From: Promethearchaeota archaeon
GTDB taxonomy: Archaea; Asgardarchaeota; Lokiarchaeia; Sigyniarchaeales; SOKP01
Reading direction: 5' to 3'
DNA: 64,000 bases
NCBI GenBank assembly: GCA_030603385.1
Contig: JAUVXW010000003.1
Span: forward strand, 124,001-188,000
Position 1 is the first letter of the stretch; the number at the start of each line of letters is the position of its first letter. The translations under genes were made by a program, and so were the position numbers. This document shows, piece by piece, positions 8,896-18,911 of the stretch. The notes under the pieces are model-generated. The model did not search any database. It was not told the DNA's origin and saw only the letters and a program-made list of their open reading frames with translations.

Positions 8896-9735
8896 TTACT
8901 CTACAACAGCGTATGCATTACCTAAAACTGTTGATCTTTCAGTTTTTACTTGGATTATATAGCGTCCGTTATCTTTCCAGCCTTCTGTTGTCAAAGTTTC
9001 ACCAGGATATACCTCGCTAGTAAATCTTGCTTTAAATTCTTTAAAACGTGAAACATCTCCATCACAAAGACCATAAACTATAGACCTTGTGGCATAGCCA
9101 TAGGTACATAATCCGTGAAGGATCGGTCTGTCAAATCTTCCACTTCTCTTAGCAAATACAGGATCTAAATGTAACGGGTTGTAATCGCCACTTAATCTAT
9201 ATATAGCTGCTTGATTTATATTGGTTTTATATGATAAACTAAAATCTGGTTCTTTTCCCTCAGGAGGATCTAACGGTTCAGCTTTGGGACCACGATCTCC
9301 ACCCCAACCACCTTCACCAATATAGAAATGAACATATTTGGCGTCGAAAATATGTTCGCCATCAGGAGTTCTACCCGACATTCTAGTATGAATAACAGCA
9401 GCTTTCCCCTTATCAAACATATTTTCGCATACACCTTTGACTTTTAATTCCCCTTCAGATGGAAAAGGCTTAACAAGTTTTATCATTTGTTCTCCATGGA
9501 TAAATCGCGCACCATCAACTGGCTTACTACTAAATCTTGGGAATCCTGCTCCCGCGAGAATACAGGCATAACTAGGAAAGACTTGCACACCTCCAGGTGT
9601 TCGCTCATAAACAAACTTAAGTTCATCTGGTTGAGCACCAATCCCGAGATTATAGAGTATTACGTCTTTCCAAGTATATTTAATGGTTCTTTCTTCAGTT
9701 TCTTTACCAATAATATCTAAATTTAAACTTGTCAT
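8896..9735 (-). CDS. MaoC-like enoyl-CoA hydratase 2 (double hot-dog), second copy
   Basis: 279 residues. The hydratase-2 motif YRLSGDYNPLHLDP is intact (Asp184, Asn186, His189), followed by RPILHGLCTYGYATR. The N-terminal hot-dog half (LGIGAQPDEL, then FVYERTPGG) normally forms the acyl-binding tunnel. It differs from its neighbours mainly in the loop at about 64-77 and around 140-150, as expected if the copies prefer different acyl chains. It lies between the other two copies with AT-rich spacers of 120-170 bases, so each copy may have its own promoter. Confidence 0.9.
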   Translation of the reverse strand: MTSLNLDIIGKETEERTIKYTWKDVILYNLGIGAQPDELKFVYERTPGGVQVFPSYACILAGAGFPRFSSKPVDGARFIHGEQMIKLVKPFPSEGELKVKGVCENMFDKGKAAVIHTRMSGRTPDGEHIFDAKYVHFYIGEGGWGGDRGPKAEPLDPPEGKEPDFSLSYKTNINQAAIYRLSGDYNPLHLDPVFAKRSGRFDRPILHGLCTYGYATRSIVYGLCDGDVSRFKEFKARFTSEVYPGETLTTEGWKDNGRYIIQVKTERSTVLGNAYAVVE

Positions 9736-9908
9736 TTTTACTACTCACTAATTTTTAGATTTTTTTTAATTAATTTATATTTCGAATAATTAATTAATCA
9801 TTTCAATTAAACATTATTTCTGCTTAATTTCTCTGGAGTTAAGTTACAATGAAAGAAACAACATAAAAATAGAAAAAAAAGAAAAAATTGTTAATATTTT
9901 TTTAGAAA

Positions 9909-10742
9909 TTACTCAACAATTGCATGAGCGTTGCTGAGGACTACTGTATCTCCTTTTCGAACTTGAATTATATAACGCCCGTTATCCTTCCAGCCTTCAG
10001 TAATGAGTGTTTCTCCGGGATAAACGACATTTGTAAATCTTGCTTTAAATTCCTTGAAACGAGACACATCTCCATCACAAAGACCATATATTATAGCTCG
10101 AGTTGCATGGCCATAAGTACATAACCCATGGAGTATTGGTTTCTCTTGACCACCTTGACGTGCCAATACAGGATCTATATGTAAAGGGTTCAAATCACCA
10201 TTAAGTCTGTAAAGAACTGCTTGATTTTCAGTAGTTTTGTATGTTATACTAAAATCTGGTTCTACACCTTCAGGGGGTGTTAAAGTTTCACTTTTAGGAC
10301 CTCGTTCTCCTCCAAATCCACCTGCCCCCAGGTAAAAGAAAGCTGATTTGACATCAAATAAGGGTTCTCTCTCTTTGGTAAGAGCGGTGAATTTAACATG
10401 AATAACCGCTGCTTTACCTTTATCAAAAATATCGGTGACCTCACTGAAACAGATTACTTCTCCTGAAGAAGGAAAAGGTTTATGCAAATGGATTAATTCC
10501 TCTCCATGTATGAACCTGGGAAAAAAAACATTTCCCATGTTGCGTGGAAACGCAATTCCTCTAGCGATGGTTGCAAAACTGGGGAATACTTTAATTCCCC
10601 CTGGAGTATTCTCATAAACAAAGGGGAGTTCATCTGCCTGAGCACCAATTCCTAGAGCATAAAGTACTGCATCCCTCCAAGTATATTTAAAAGTCACTTC
10701 TGGGTTCTTAACACCAACGCAATTTAAATCTAATCCAGACAT
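9909..10742 (-). CDS. MaoC-like enoyl-CoA hydratase 2 (double hot-dog), third copy
   Basis: 277 residues with motif YRLNGDLNPLHIDP (Asp183, Asn185, His188) and the double hot-dog layout of the other two copies. It is the most upstream copy. In the acyl-pocket half it has LTKEREPLFDVKS where the others have a DGEHIFD-like segment, a possible specificity difference. Function as for the family: formation or removal of (R)-3-hydroxyacyl-CoA. It is adjacent to the metallo-hydrolase at 10852. Confidence 0.9.
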   Translation of the reverse strand: MSGLDLNCVGVKNPEVTFKYTWRDAVLYALGIGAQADELPFVYENTPGGIKVFPSFATIARGIAFPRNMGNVFFPRFIHGEELIHLHKPFPSSGEVICFSEVTDIFDKGKAAVIHVKFTALTKEREPLFDVKSAFFYLGAGGFGGERGPKSETLTPPEGVEPDFSITYKTTENQAVLYRLNGDLNPLHIDPVLARQGGQEKPILHGLCTYGHATRAIIYGLCDGDVSRFKEFKARFTNVVYPGETLITEGWKDNGRYIIQVRKGDTVVLSNAHAIVE

Positions 10743-10851
10743 TTTTAACCATTTTTTAATTTTTATTTTTTTTAATTATTTTTTATTTCTGATAATATAT
10801 TAATCATTACGATTGTATGTTTTTCATTATTAGTCTTTTTATTCATTCATT

Positions 10852-11736
10852 CTAAATAAAACCACTTAATTTCAAACCTTCTATTAACCATTTTATATTC
10901 ATTTCTAAATCATCTAATAATCCATATTCTACCATTTTAGAATTAGGAATAAAAGTCTTAAAATATTTAAGAGCAATTTCTCTGCTGGAGAGATTCTTAT
11001 TGTACCATTGAATTATTGCATTTTTTGTTTTAAAGTGAAATTCTTCCATCTCATCAAGAATTGTTTCAAAATCTGCATCTGTCCATACTCCGAAATGAGC
11101 CAAAGTAATAGAATTTAACTTACCTTTCATATCTCTAAGTTTTTGAAAGGTTTTAAGTAATTCTGATTCATTGAACTCAGGAGGCATAAAAGTTGGTTGA
11201 ACATACGTATATCCTGATTTATTCATAATTGCATCCCCAGTAAAAATATTTCTGTTTTTCTCATCGAAAAGTGCAATGGAATCCATTGTATGACCAAAGA
11301 AATTAAATACTTCTAATTTCAGACCATTTAGATCGATTATATCACCTTCTTTTAACGGAGTTACTTCCTCTATAGGTTCCACAATAGCTTCAAATACATC
11401 ATTCATGGCAGCGGGTTCCTTTAAGTTATCTATTGCATTTTCAGAAGCTAATACTTCAATATCAACCTCCGGCATTAATGCTTTTAACTCATTCACTCCA
11501 GCCGTATGGTCCCAATGTGCATGAGTAAGTAAAATCTTATGGATAGGGTAAATTTGGTACATTTTTAACTTTTTAATAATTCCTTTTGCCTGATCTGCTG
11601 TTGATGTATCAATTAGCATTCTAGTTCCTTCATTTTCAACTACATAAAGGGCTAAACTTCTTGACGCCCCAAATAAAAAACCATCAATTAAAAAACTGTT
11701 ATCATTAAATTTCCCTTCTTTATGGATAAAAACCAA
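10852..11736 (-). CDS. Metallo-beta-lactamase-fold hydrolase
   Basis: 294 residues from a TTG at 11736, chosen because GTGA lies five bases upstream; a GTG at 11760 would add eight residues. Metal ligands are visible: H72-x-H74-x-D76-H77 (LTHAHWDH), His149 (FFGHTMD), Asp168 (FTGDAIM) and His214 (LAHFGVW), as in glyoxalase II-type binuclear zinc or iron hydrolases. The helical C-terminal segment (~215-294) is of the kind that caps the active site in thioesterase-like members. In this setting it might hydrolyse a CoA thioester or lactone; this is inference from neighbours only. Confidence 0.85.
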   Translation of the reverse strand: MVFIHKEGKFNDNSFLIDGFLFGASRSLALYVVENEGTRMLIDTSTADQAKGIIKKLKMYQIYPIHKILLTHAHWDHTAGVNELKALMPEVDIEVLASENAIDNLKEPAAMNDVFEAIVEPIEEVTPLKEGDIIDLNGLKLEVFNFFGHTMDSIALFDEKNRNIFTGDAIMNKSGYTYVQPTFMPPEFNESELLKTFQKLRDMKGKLNSITLAHFGVWTDADFETILDEMEEFHFKTKNAIIQWYNKNLSSREIALKYFKTFIPNSKMVEYGLLDDLEMNIKWLIEGLKLSGFI

Positions 11737-11825
11737 TTTGATCACTCTTTTAATATACACTTAAGATTCTAAGAATTTAATAAACATGCAAATAAAATAT
11801 AAAAAAAAATGAAGTATGTCTTTTA

Positions 11826-12764
11826 TTATTTCATTAACTCATCTTGAGAAACGGCACCTTCTCGTTTAGAAGGTAAGTCTTTCATTAATTCTGGAAATCT
11901 TTCCGCTAACTTTTGAGGAGTAAATGGTTGCCAATCATTTGATATTTTCTTTACAGCCCTCCATCCTCTGTATACCCAGACTTTATCAGCGATCGCTCTA
12001 AAGACCTCTCCATTGATACCTTTAGCCTCATCTGTAGCGAGATAGGCTACCAATGGTGCGAAATGTGAAGGATGAAAGATATCAAAACCATCCGGAGTTT
12101 TTGCTTTCATATAATCTCCCATTCTTGGAGTTAAATCAGTTGTCATACGTGTCCTAGCACTTGGTACAACACAGTTTACGGTTGCGTATTTAGCAACCTC
12201 TCGAGAAATTATTACTGTGAAAGTAGCTATACCAGATTTAGCGGCACCATAATTTGATTGACCTACATTACCATATAGACCAGAATCAGAAGCAGTATTG
12301 ATTATTCTGCCAAAATTTCCTAAAGACTCATCCGCTTTTCCTTTTTCCCTGAAATAAGCAGCAGCGTGTCTAGTCAAATTAAATGTCCCCTTCATATGAA
12401 CAGCAATAACAAGATCAAACTCTTCTTCTGACATATTAAATATCATTCTATCTCGCAAAATACCTGCATTATTCACAACGATATCGATTTTACCAAATTC
12501 AGAAATTGCTTGGTCGATCATTCCTTTTGTCTTGTTAAAATCAACTACAGAGTCATAATTTGCTATTGCTTTGACTCCAAGGTTTTTACACTCTTCAACA
12601 ACGCTATCCGCGATTTTAACATCTTTATCCAAATGAGTAGCCCCACCACCTATATCATTAATAACTAAATTACAACCTTCTTTTGCCATAATTAAGGCTT
12701 CTTCGCGACCTACACCACGACCCGCCCCAGTAATTAAGGCAACTTTTCCGTCTAACATTCCCAT
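11826..12764 (-). CDS. Short-chain dehydrogenase, (R)-3-hydroxyacyl-CoA dehydrogenase-like (MFE-2 type)
   Basis: 312 residues. The Rossmann motif TGAGRGVGREEAL near residue 12, NNAG at 98-101 and catalytic Ser159, Tyr172 and Lys176 (SNYGAAK) are all present. An acidic residue after the second strand (INDIGGG) suggests NAD(H). The wording NNAGILRDRMIFNMSEEEFD is typical of the dehydrogenase part of multifunctional enzyme 2, which oxidises the (R)-3-hydroxyacyl-CoA made by hydratase 2. Three hydratase-2 genes lie downstream on the same strand. The C-terminal extension beyond ~250 is longer than in FabG. Cytoplasmic. Confidence 0.88.
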   Translation of the reverse strand: MGMLDGKVALITGAGRGVGREEALIMAKEGCNLVINDIGGGATHLDKDVKIADSVVEECKNLGVKAIANYDSVVDFNKTKGMIDQAISEFGKIDIVVNNAGILRDRMIFNMSEEEFDLVIAVHMKGTFNLTRHAAAYFREKGKADESLGNFGRIINTASDSGLYGNVGQSNYGAAKSGIATFTVIISREVAKYATVNCVVPSARTRMTTDLTPRMGDYMKAKTPDGFDIFHPSHFAPLVAYLATDEAKGINGEVFRAIADKVWVYRGWRAVKKISNDWQPFTPQKLAERFPELMKDLPSKREGAVSQDELMK

Positions 12765-12845
12765 ATTTTATCACTTAAAGTTTGTGTAAATTATTTTAGG
12801 GGAAGAAATTTTCCTTAAACTTTAAATCTTTCATATTATTAAGAT

Positions 12846-13646
12846 CTAAATTCCAGCATTAATAGTAAAACCACCATCAACAACTATTTTTGCACCTGAA
12901 ATATAACTTCCTGCTTTTGATGCCAAAAAGACAATTGTTCCCTTAATGTCATCTCCTTTGCCGAATCGCTTCATTGGTATTAGGTTCAATAAAGGTATTC
13001 CAATCATTTTGTACATTGGTCCATTTTTATCTTGAAGAAATTCCATCATACCCTCTTCCATATTACCTGGAAGAATAGCATTTACCCTAATATTATGTTT
13101 ACCCCATTCTACTGCTAAAGATCTCGAAAGACCTATAACTCCTATTTTAGAGGTAGCATAAGCAGTCATCCCACTTGAAAACCCTACTTGTCCATTTTCA
13201 CTTGAAAAATTGATAATACATCCGTTTTTTTGTCTAATCATCATTTTTCCTATTTCGCGGCAACATAGAAAGGTTCCTGTTATATTTGTACTGATGATAC
13301 TATTCCATCGTTCCAAACTATATGTTTTGGATTGTGCCATATCTGATATTCCAGCATTATTCACTAATATATCGCATTTTCCGTAGTGGTCTTTCATAAT
13401 ATTTGCCATTTGCTTTACATCATCTTCCTTTGTTATATCACATTTTATTGAAATGCTATTACTGCCAATTTTTTTCAACTTTTCAACTGCATCCTCTAAT
13501 TTTCCATGAATATCTCTGCCACAAATCGCAACATCTGCTCCCGCTTCAGCTAATCCTTCAGCTGAAAAGAATCCTAATCCTCTACCTCCACCAGTGACAA
13601 GAGCAATTTGATTATCTAATTTAAACAAATCTTTTATATGCGTCAT
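12846..13646 (-). CDS. Short-chain dehydrogenase/reductase (FabG-like)
   Basis: 266 residues with a complete SDR set: TGGGRGLG at 18-25, NNAG at 96-99, Ser149 region (NFSSENGQ), Tyr163 and Lys167 (YATSK), and the C-terminal ISGAKIVVDGGF. Arg after the second strand (CGRD) suggests NADP(H) preference, unlike its neighbour at 11826. The likely reaction is 3-ketoacyl/3-hydroxyacyl-CoA or alcohol/ketone interconversion. It sits between the thiolase at 13746 and the MFE-2-like dehydrogenase on the same strand. GTGA lies four bases before the ATG. Confidence 0.87.
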   Translation of the reverse strand: MTHIKDLFKLDNQIALVTGGGRGLGFFSAEGLAEAGADVAICGRDIHGKLEDAVEKLKKIGSNSISIKCDITKEDDVKQMANIMKDHYGKCDILVNNAGISDMAQSKTYSLERWNSIISTNITGTFLCCREIGKMMIRQKNGCIINFSSENGQVGFSSGMTAYATSKIGVIGLSRSLAVEWGKHNIRVNAILPGNMEEGMMEFLQDKNGPMYKMIGIPLLNLIPMKRFGKGDDIKGTIVFLASKAGSYISGAKIVVDGGFTINAGI

Positions 13647-13745
13647 AAAATCACTTTGAGTATTGATTTTATTAAAAAATAGTATATAATAGTAAAAAAA
13701 AAGAATGTGTTTATTCTTATTAAACTAGAAATAAATAAAAAACAG

Positions 13746-15023
13746 TTAGGCGTCAAGATTTTCAATTATTGTTGCTACTCCCTGTCCGCCTCCAACACAG
13801 GCGTTGGCTATACCGTACTTAGCTTTCTTATCTTTCAAAATCCTTGCTAAGGTTCCTGTAAGTCGAATCATAGTTGACCCTAAAGGATGCCCAATAGCAG
13901 TAGAACCTCCCATAACATTGACTTTTTCCCAGGGAAGGTTGAATTTGTCCATGCAATTCAATGCAACAATACAAAATGCTTCATTTATTTCCCAATAATC
14001 AATATCTTCCGCTTTCATGCCAGCGATATCTAAAGCTCGTTTGGTAGCAGGAACTGGCCCTCTACCCATTGTTGAGGGATGTACTGCTGCCCAACCAATA
14101 GATATAATTCTCGCCATAGGATCAAGACCTCTCTTCTTTGCTTCTTCAGCTTCCATACAAACGGCGGTTGTAGCACCAGCATTTAGTGGTGAGGAATTTC
14201 CTACAGTGATTACACCTTGGTCTGTCCCTTCTCTCTTTACATAACCATCTTTACCGCCATTTTTTTCTAAATAAAATGGGCGAGATAATCTTGGTAATTT
14301 GGCATGACTTTCCATACTCGATGGTCTTACGTTCATATCTCTATCTACCATTAATGGAGTGCCAACATCTCCTTCTACGTGTCCTTCAATTGGTATGATT
14401 TCACCTTTAAACCACCCTTCTTCATGACTTTTAACAGCTAAATTATGAGCTCGTACTCCAAACTTATCTAAGTCTTCTTTAGTAAATATAGGTACTTCTT
14501 GTTCATATAATTTTTGAGCTGTTTGAAGCATGTTAAACGATGTCTGCATTTCTAAATCAGGACGAAAATATTTACTGTTTTTATCTATCAATTTTAAATT
14601 AGGTTCAGTACCTCTACCTCTAACTCGAGTCATATGTTCAAAGCCACTTGCCAATACACATTTAGCGTTTCCAGTCATAATTTCCATAATTCCAATATGC
14701 ATTCCTGAACCTGCTGAACCACATTGTCTGTCAATCGAAAATCCTGGAACACTTTCAGGAAAACCTGCTAAAAAAAGGGGAATTCTCCCTCCATATGACC
14801 AGTTTTCCAAAGTCCCATTTGCAACTCCAAGAGAGGCTTCTTCAATATCTTTTCTTTCTACGCCTTTATCAGCTAATTTCTCATCAAAGAATTTTATCAA
14901 CAATTCAGCAACCAATTCGTCTCCTCTAATTTCACCAAAAACATCTCTTTCAGGTTGTTTTGGTCTAGAGCGCGAAAATGCAGTTCGAGCATAATCAATC
15001 AACCAAACTTCTTTTAAATCCAA
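13746..15023 (-). CDS. Thiolase (acetyl-CoA acetyltransferase family), intact active site
   Basis: 425 residues from a TTG start. Nucleophile Cys101 (DRQCGSAGSG), His379 (STAIGHPLGST) and Cys409 (NACVGGGQG) are present, with WEINEAF at 344-350. It is a paralogue of the thiolases at 885 and 2230 and shares YARTAFSRSRP. It is the first gene of the - strand series thiolase, SDR, SDR, metallo-hydrolase, hydratase-2 x3, which together cover hydration, oxidation and thiolysis in the second half of a beta-oxidation cycle. Confidence 0.92.
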   Translation of the reverse strand: MDLKEVWLIDYARTAFSRSRPKQPERDVFGEIRGDELVAELLIKFFDEKLADKGVERKDIEEASLGVANGTLENWSYGGRIPLFLAGFPESVPGFSIDRQCGSAGSGMHIGIMEIMTGNAKCVLASGFEHMTRVRGRGTEPNLKLIDKNSKYFRPDLEMQTSFNMLQTAQKLYEQEVPIFTKEDLDKFGVRAHNLAVKSHEEGWFKGEIIPIEGHVEGDVGTPLMVDRDMNVRPSSMESHAKLPRLSRPFYLEKNGGKDGYVKREGTDQGVITVGNSSPLNAGATTAVCMEAEEAKKRGLDPMARIISIGWAAVHPSTMGRGPVPATKRALDIAGMKAEDIDYWEINEAFCIVALNCMDKFNLPWEKVNVMGGSTAIGHPLGSTMIRLTGTLARILKDKKAKYGIANACVGGGQGVATIIENLDA

Positions 15024-15144
15024 TATTTTTACACTTTTTTGTAGTTTATTTTATTTTGAAATGAAATTGTAAATTAACAATAAAAATTAAAGATATCATA
15101 TTAACAATTTTAATTTAAAATTTTAATTTAGTATACTTTAGAAG

Positions 15145-15258
15145 ATGCCTAAAAAAAGTATATTTGTAGGGTACTATAACCTTATAGCTATGACACTTAA
15201 CACCCTTGGTGTTCAATTAGAAGGTATGAATAAATCCGAAAAAAATCTAGTAGAATAG
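15145..15258 (+). CDS. Possible 37-residue small protein
   Basis: ATG at 15145, TAG at 15256-15258, in the gap between a thiolase and an MFS gene. The peptide begins MPKKSIFVGYYNLIAM and ends KNLVE. Its base composition is less AT-biased than the surrounding spacer, which is the only hint that it is coding. No Shine-Dalgarno site is evident, and I recognise no family. It could equally be a remnant or chance. Confidence 0.25.
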   Translation: MPKKSIFVGYYNLIAMTLNTLGVQLEGMNKSEKNLVE

Positions 15259-15269
15259 AATAATTTTAA

Positions 15270-16544
15270 TTATAGCCATAACACAAATACTAATCCAACT
15301 AGGGGAATTAATGCCGCATAGGGTAAAACCAGTGTAGGTGAAAAAATAACCCATAAAAATGCGAATACTAAGTAAGAAATTATTTTGGCAACCTGAAGAT
15401 CTGTAATCCAAATACCCATATAGAAAGCTCTGTCCAAAGGTGCCCGATTTACTATATATTTCACTGCTCCAGTATAAATACATCCCCACGCAAAACCAAG
15501 ACATATCTGACCCATTATGAAAAAGATAATATTACCTGTAGCTGAACCTCCTGCATAGCAGAACAAAGTTAAAGCTGATAAGATAAATCCAACAGCAAGC
15601 ATTATTTTTTCTGAAATTTTAGGGTTATCAATAATTCTTCCACTAAGAACCATTGCTAGTATTTGTAAAATTGGGTTGAGAGCAATAATAAAACCTGCTA
15701 ACCCTATAGATATCCCCGCGTCTGTTAATATAAGGCTTATTATTTGGAGGAATGCTATTAGACCAAATTGACGGAAAAAGACACTGATAAAGAGAATAGA
15801 TTTTACTTTTGCTCTTTTTCTTTTGGTTTCTGATTTTCCTTTTACTGACTCTTGGACTATTAGTTCTTCCTTAGTTCGTTCAATATCACTTTCTTTTTCT
15901 ATAATTTCTCCTTTCTTTATATCTTGTACTGGAATAGCAAAGATTAATGATATTGTGGTTGTAATTATCAAGAAAAGAACTAGTGATCCTATTCCAAATA
16001 TAGTAATGACAAAACTTGATCCTAGGACCCCAATGGCCCAACCAGTGCTTTTAACTGCGCTAAGGAGTGATAGCTGGGTTCCACTAACCTCAGTTGTTCC
16101 CAAATTTGCTCTTATTTCCTTCTTTTTATTTGATTTTTCCACAATATCAGCAAATAAAGCATCTGATGCAGGCATTCTCATTCCTAATAAAGAACCCCTA
16201 ATAAAATTTAGAATACAATGATAGATGATATTATTATTTAGATTTAACAGCATAAATACGATAATTTGAGAGAAGAGGGCTACAATAAAAAATAATTTTC
16301 TACGACCTGTTCTATCACTTATTCTTCCAAAAAACCATGAAAAGACTGCCATCCCGACTCCCATCCACATCAGTGTAAATATTATTTCCCCATCAGAGAA
16401 TCCTTTTGAATATAAAAATACTGGTAAAAATGCAAAATACGCGTACCCCGCTATTCCTGCAAAAAATACCGCAGTAATAAGGAAGAATTTATTTACAGAG
16501 AGCCTTTGTTCATCGGATTTGTATTGTAGCTTCAGTGTTTTCAT
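15270..16544 (-). CDS. Major facilitator superfamily transporter
   Basis: 424 residues with about 12 membrane segments and a charged central loop (~205-245, rich in Glu/Lys). The first half carries the MFS loop signature between helices 2 and 3 (FGRISDRTGRRKLFF). It resembles drug/metabolite exporters or sugar-type MFS permeases; the substrate cannot be read. It lies downstream (same strand) of the serine-hydrolase intergenic region and next to the CoA-catabolic cluster, so it could import or export an intermediate (inference). Confidence 0.85.
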   Translation of the reverse strand: MKTLKLQYKSDEQRLSVNKFFLITAVFFAGIAGYAYFAFLPVFLYSKGFSDGEIIFTLMWMGVGMAVFSWFFGRISDRTGRRKLFFIVALFSQIIVFMLLNLNNNIIYHCILNFIRGSLLGMRMPASDALFADIVEKSNKKKEIRANLGTTEVSGTQLSLLSAVKSTGWAIGVLGSSFVITIFGIGSLVLFLIITTTISLIFAIPVQDIKKGEIIEKESDIERTKEELIVQESVKGKSETKRKRAKVKSILFISVFFRQFGLIAFLQIISLILTDAGISIGLAGFIIALNPILQILAMVLSGRIIDNPKISEKIMLAVGFILSALTLFCYAGGSATGNIIFFIMGQICLGFAWGCIYTGAVKYIVNRAPLDRAFYMGIWITDLQVAKIISYLVFAFLWVIFSPTLVLPYAALIPLVGLVFVLWL

Positions 16545-16751
16545 AATATTTAAATTTTATATCGGTATCATAATCAGCTTTGGTTCATTAAATTAAATAA
16601 ATCAAAAAAAGGTTTTCAGATAAGTAAAAGTATAATATTTTGCACATAAAGGTCTATACCTAGAACGTTAAAAAAAAGAATTATTAAAAGAGAAATTTGA
16701 TTTTTATTATCATCAATATAGTTTTTTAGAACTAATGAGGAGATAAATGGA

Positions 16752-17897
16752 ATGAAAAAAAAAATTGAAATTCATGGCTTTTGTGATGACCAATTCGAAA
16801 ATGTAAAGGAAGTTTTCGCTGAAAACTTTAAACCCGATTTGGATGTAGGTGCTTCACTTGCACTAACAATTAATGGTAAATTTGTAATTGATATTTGGGC
16901 TGGCTATGCTGATGAGGCTCAAACTAAACCATGGGAAAAAGATACAATAGTTAATGTATATTCAACTACGAAAGTAATGACAGCCCTTTGCGTGCTCATG
17001 CTAGTTGATAGAGGTCTTCTTGATCTTGATGCCCCCGTAGCACAATTTTGGCCTGAATTTGCTCAAGCAGGTAAAGAAAATTTACCTGTACGTTATCTTC
17101 TTAGTCACACAGCAGGTATTCCTGGTTTCGATAAACGTATACAGGCTGAGACGCTCTACGATTGGGATGCAATAGTTAACATACTTGCTGCACAGAAATC
17201 CTGGTGGAAACCTGGAACTAAAAGTGGATATCATTCAATTACATTTGGGTATCTTCTAGGTGAATTGGTTAGGCGGATAACAGGTAAAACGCTTGGTACT
17301 TTTTTTAAAGAAGAGGTGGCAGAGCCCCTTAAAGCAGACTTTCATATAGGGCTATCTGCAGAACATGATTCCCGCGTTGGAGAATTAATTCCTCCTTCTC
17401 CAGCAGATCTTCAAAATGTGGGGGATATTGATCCAAATTCAATTCCGATAAAAGTTCTATTGAACCCTATTCTAACAGCTAGAGAAACTCTAACTCGTGA
17501 ATGGCGAGCAGCAGAAATCCCTGCTTCAAATGGTCATGGGAATGCTAGATCAGTGGCTCGAGTAGGAGCAGCATTAGCTTGTGGTGGAGAGATTGATGGA
17601 GTAAGGCTGTTGTCTTTAAAAACTATTGAGAAAGCTTTAGAAGAACAATCATATGGTACTGATTTAGTTCTTACTGTGCCCACGCGTTTTGGTTTAGGTT
17701 TTGGTCTTGTTAGTAAAGATATGCCAATAAGTCCAAATCCGCGTGCATTTTATTGGGGTGGATGGGGGGGATCACATGTTACTATGGATCTTGATGCTAA
17801 GTTAAGCTGGGCATATGTTATGAATAGAATGATGATGTCCCTAACTGGAGACCCTCGTACTATGAATATACGAGAAGCTATATATAAAGCTTTATAA
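16752..17897 (+). CDS. Serine hydrolase of the class C beta-lactamase/EstB esterase family
   Basis: 381 residues, no signal peptide. Catalytic SxxK at Ser71-Thr-Thr-Lys74 (NVYSTTKVM) and the Tyr general base at Tyr160 (SGYHS) are visible; the third motif near the end is WGGSH rather than KTG, as in EstB-type esterases. Such enzymes hydrolyse short esters or lactones rather than antibiotics. GAGGAG lies before the ATG. It has a near-identical-layout paralogue at 59118-60272; both lie close to molybdopterin oxidoreductase genes. Confidence 0.88.
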   Translation: MKKKIEIHGFCDDQFENVKEVFAENFKPDLDVGASLALTINGKFVIDIWAGYADEAQTKPWEKDTIVNVYSTTKVMTALCVLMLVDRGLLDLDAPVAQFWPEFAQAGKENLPVRYLLSHTAGIPGFDKRIQAETLYDWDAIVNILAAQKSWWKPGTKSGYHSITFGYLLGELVRRITGKTLGTFFKEEVAEPLKADFHIGLSAEHDSRVGELIPPSPADLQNVGDIDPNSIPIKVLLNPILTARETLTREWRAAEIPASNGHGNARSVARVGAALACGGEIDGVRLLSLKTIEKALEEQSYGTDLVLTVPTRFGLGFGLVSKDMPISPNPRAFYWGGWGGSHVTMDLDAKLSWAYVMNRMMMSLTGDPRTMNIREAIYKAL

Positions 17898-17947
17898 TTT
17901 TAATCTTTATTATTTCAAAAAAGAAAATTAAAAAAAAGTAATAATTC

Positions 17948-18775
17948 TTATTTACCTTGAAATATTGGAGGTCTTTTTTGATTAAACGCCATGACCCCTT
18001 CAGTAGAATCCTTTGATAAAGCGTTGAGGGCATAACCCCAGTGTTCAAATTGTAATCCTACATTTAAAGGTACTTGAGTTCCATATTGAATGCATTTTTT
18101 TATGACGAATAGCGAATTTGTAGCAGCATTTCCCAACCATGAGGCTTTTTCATGTACAAAATCTTCAAACTTATCATCATCTACTAAGAAAGATATAAAT
18201 CCCCATTCATTCATCTGTTCTGCAGTGAAATGTTCACCAAAATACATCATTCTGTTTACTCCCATTTTTCCAAGTTGCCTAATCATGCGTTGTGTGCCCC
18301 CATTGCCAGGAAAAATCCCTCGCTTAATTTCGGGGAAACCGAATTGTGATCTTTTTGATGCTATAACAAGATCACATACTAAAACTAATTCTAATCCACC
18401 CCCCAAAGCATACCCATCAACTGCTGCTATTAAAGGTTTTGGAAATTCTTCAATTAAATCATAATACTTATGTCTTAGATACATTGCGTGACTTCGATGG
18501 CGTATATTACTCATATCAAGCGTAGGGCCTCCTCGAGCGGATAGGTCAGCACCCGCAGAGAACGCAGGTCTTTTAGTATATTCTTTAACTCCTCGTAAAA
18601 CTACACAGCGGACATTCTGATCGACCTCTACGGTTTCTAACGCTTCTGCAATCTCTTTGAGTGTTTGATTTTGAAGGGCATTTAATTTATTAGGACGTAT
18701 TATTGATACAACTGCATAATTGCCTTCTTCTACTTTTTCAATTTTTACATGTTCAAACTTTTTTGGTTCAGACAT
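17948..18775 (-). CDS. Enoyl-CoA hydratase/isomerase, both catalytic Glu present
   Basis: 275 residues. Oxyanion-hole segments are AFSAGADLS and GYALGGG; the two catalytic glutamates of rat enoyl-CoA hydratase correspond to Glu129 (GGGLELVLVCD) and Glu149 (FPEIKRG). It should therefore be a competent hydratase of the (S)-specific type, unlike the crotonases at 3698 and 38528. It is the last gene of the - strand group with a carboxylesterase and a molybdopterin oxidoreductase. Confidence 0.9.
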   Translation of the reverse strand: MSEPKKFEHVKIEKVEEGNYAVVSIIRPNKLNALQNQTLKEIAEALETVEVDQNVRCVVLRGVKEYTKRPAFSAGADLSARGGPTLDMSNIRHRSHAMYLRHKYYDLIEEFPKPLIAAVDGYALGGGLELVLVCDLVIASKRSQFGFPEIKRGIFPGNGGTQRMIRQLGKMGVNRMMYFGEHFTAEQMNEWGFISFLVDDDKFEDFVHEKASWLGNAATNSLFVIKKCIQYGTQVPLNVGLQFEHWGYALNALSKDSTEGVMAFNQKRPPIFQGK

Positions 18776-18911
18776 ATTATCTAACCTTTTTTTTAATGTG
18801 TATAGTATAATAATTAAAGGATTAATTATGAAAAAGAATTTCTATTAGTAGAAAATGGGTCATAAAAAAAAATATAAAAAAATTAGATTGTTGTATTAAA
18901 ACTTAAACTAA

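Noticed and set aside
16752-17897. Beta-lactamase (antibiotic resistance) reading of the SxxK serine hydrolases.
   Set aside because: No signal peptide, third motif WGGSH instead of KTG, and the setting among esterases and CoA enzymes; EstB-type esterase is the better reading.
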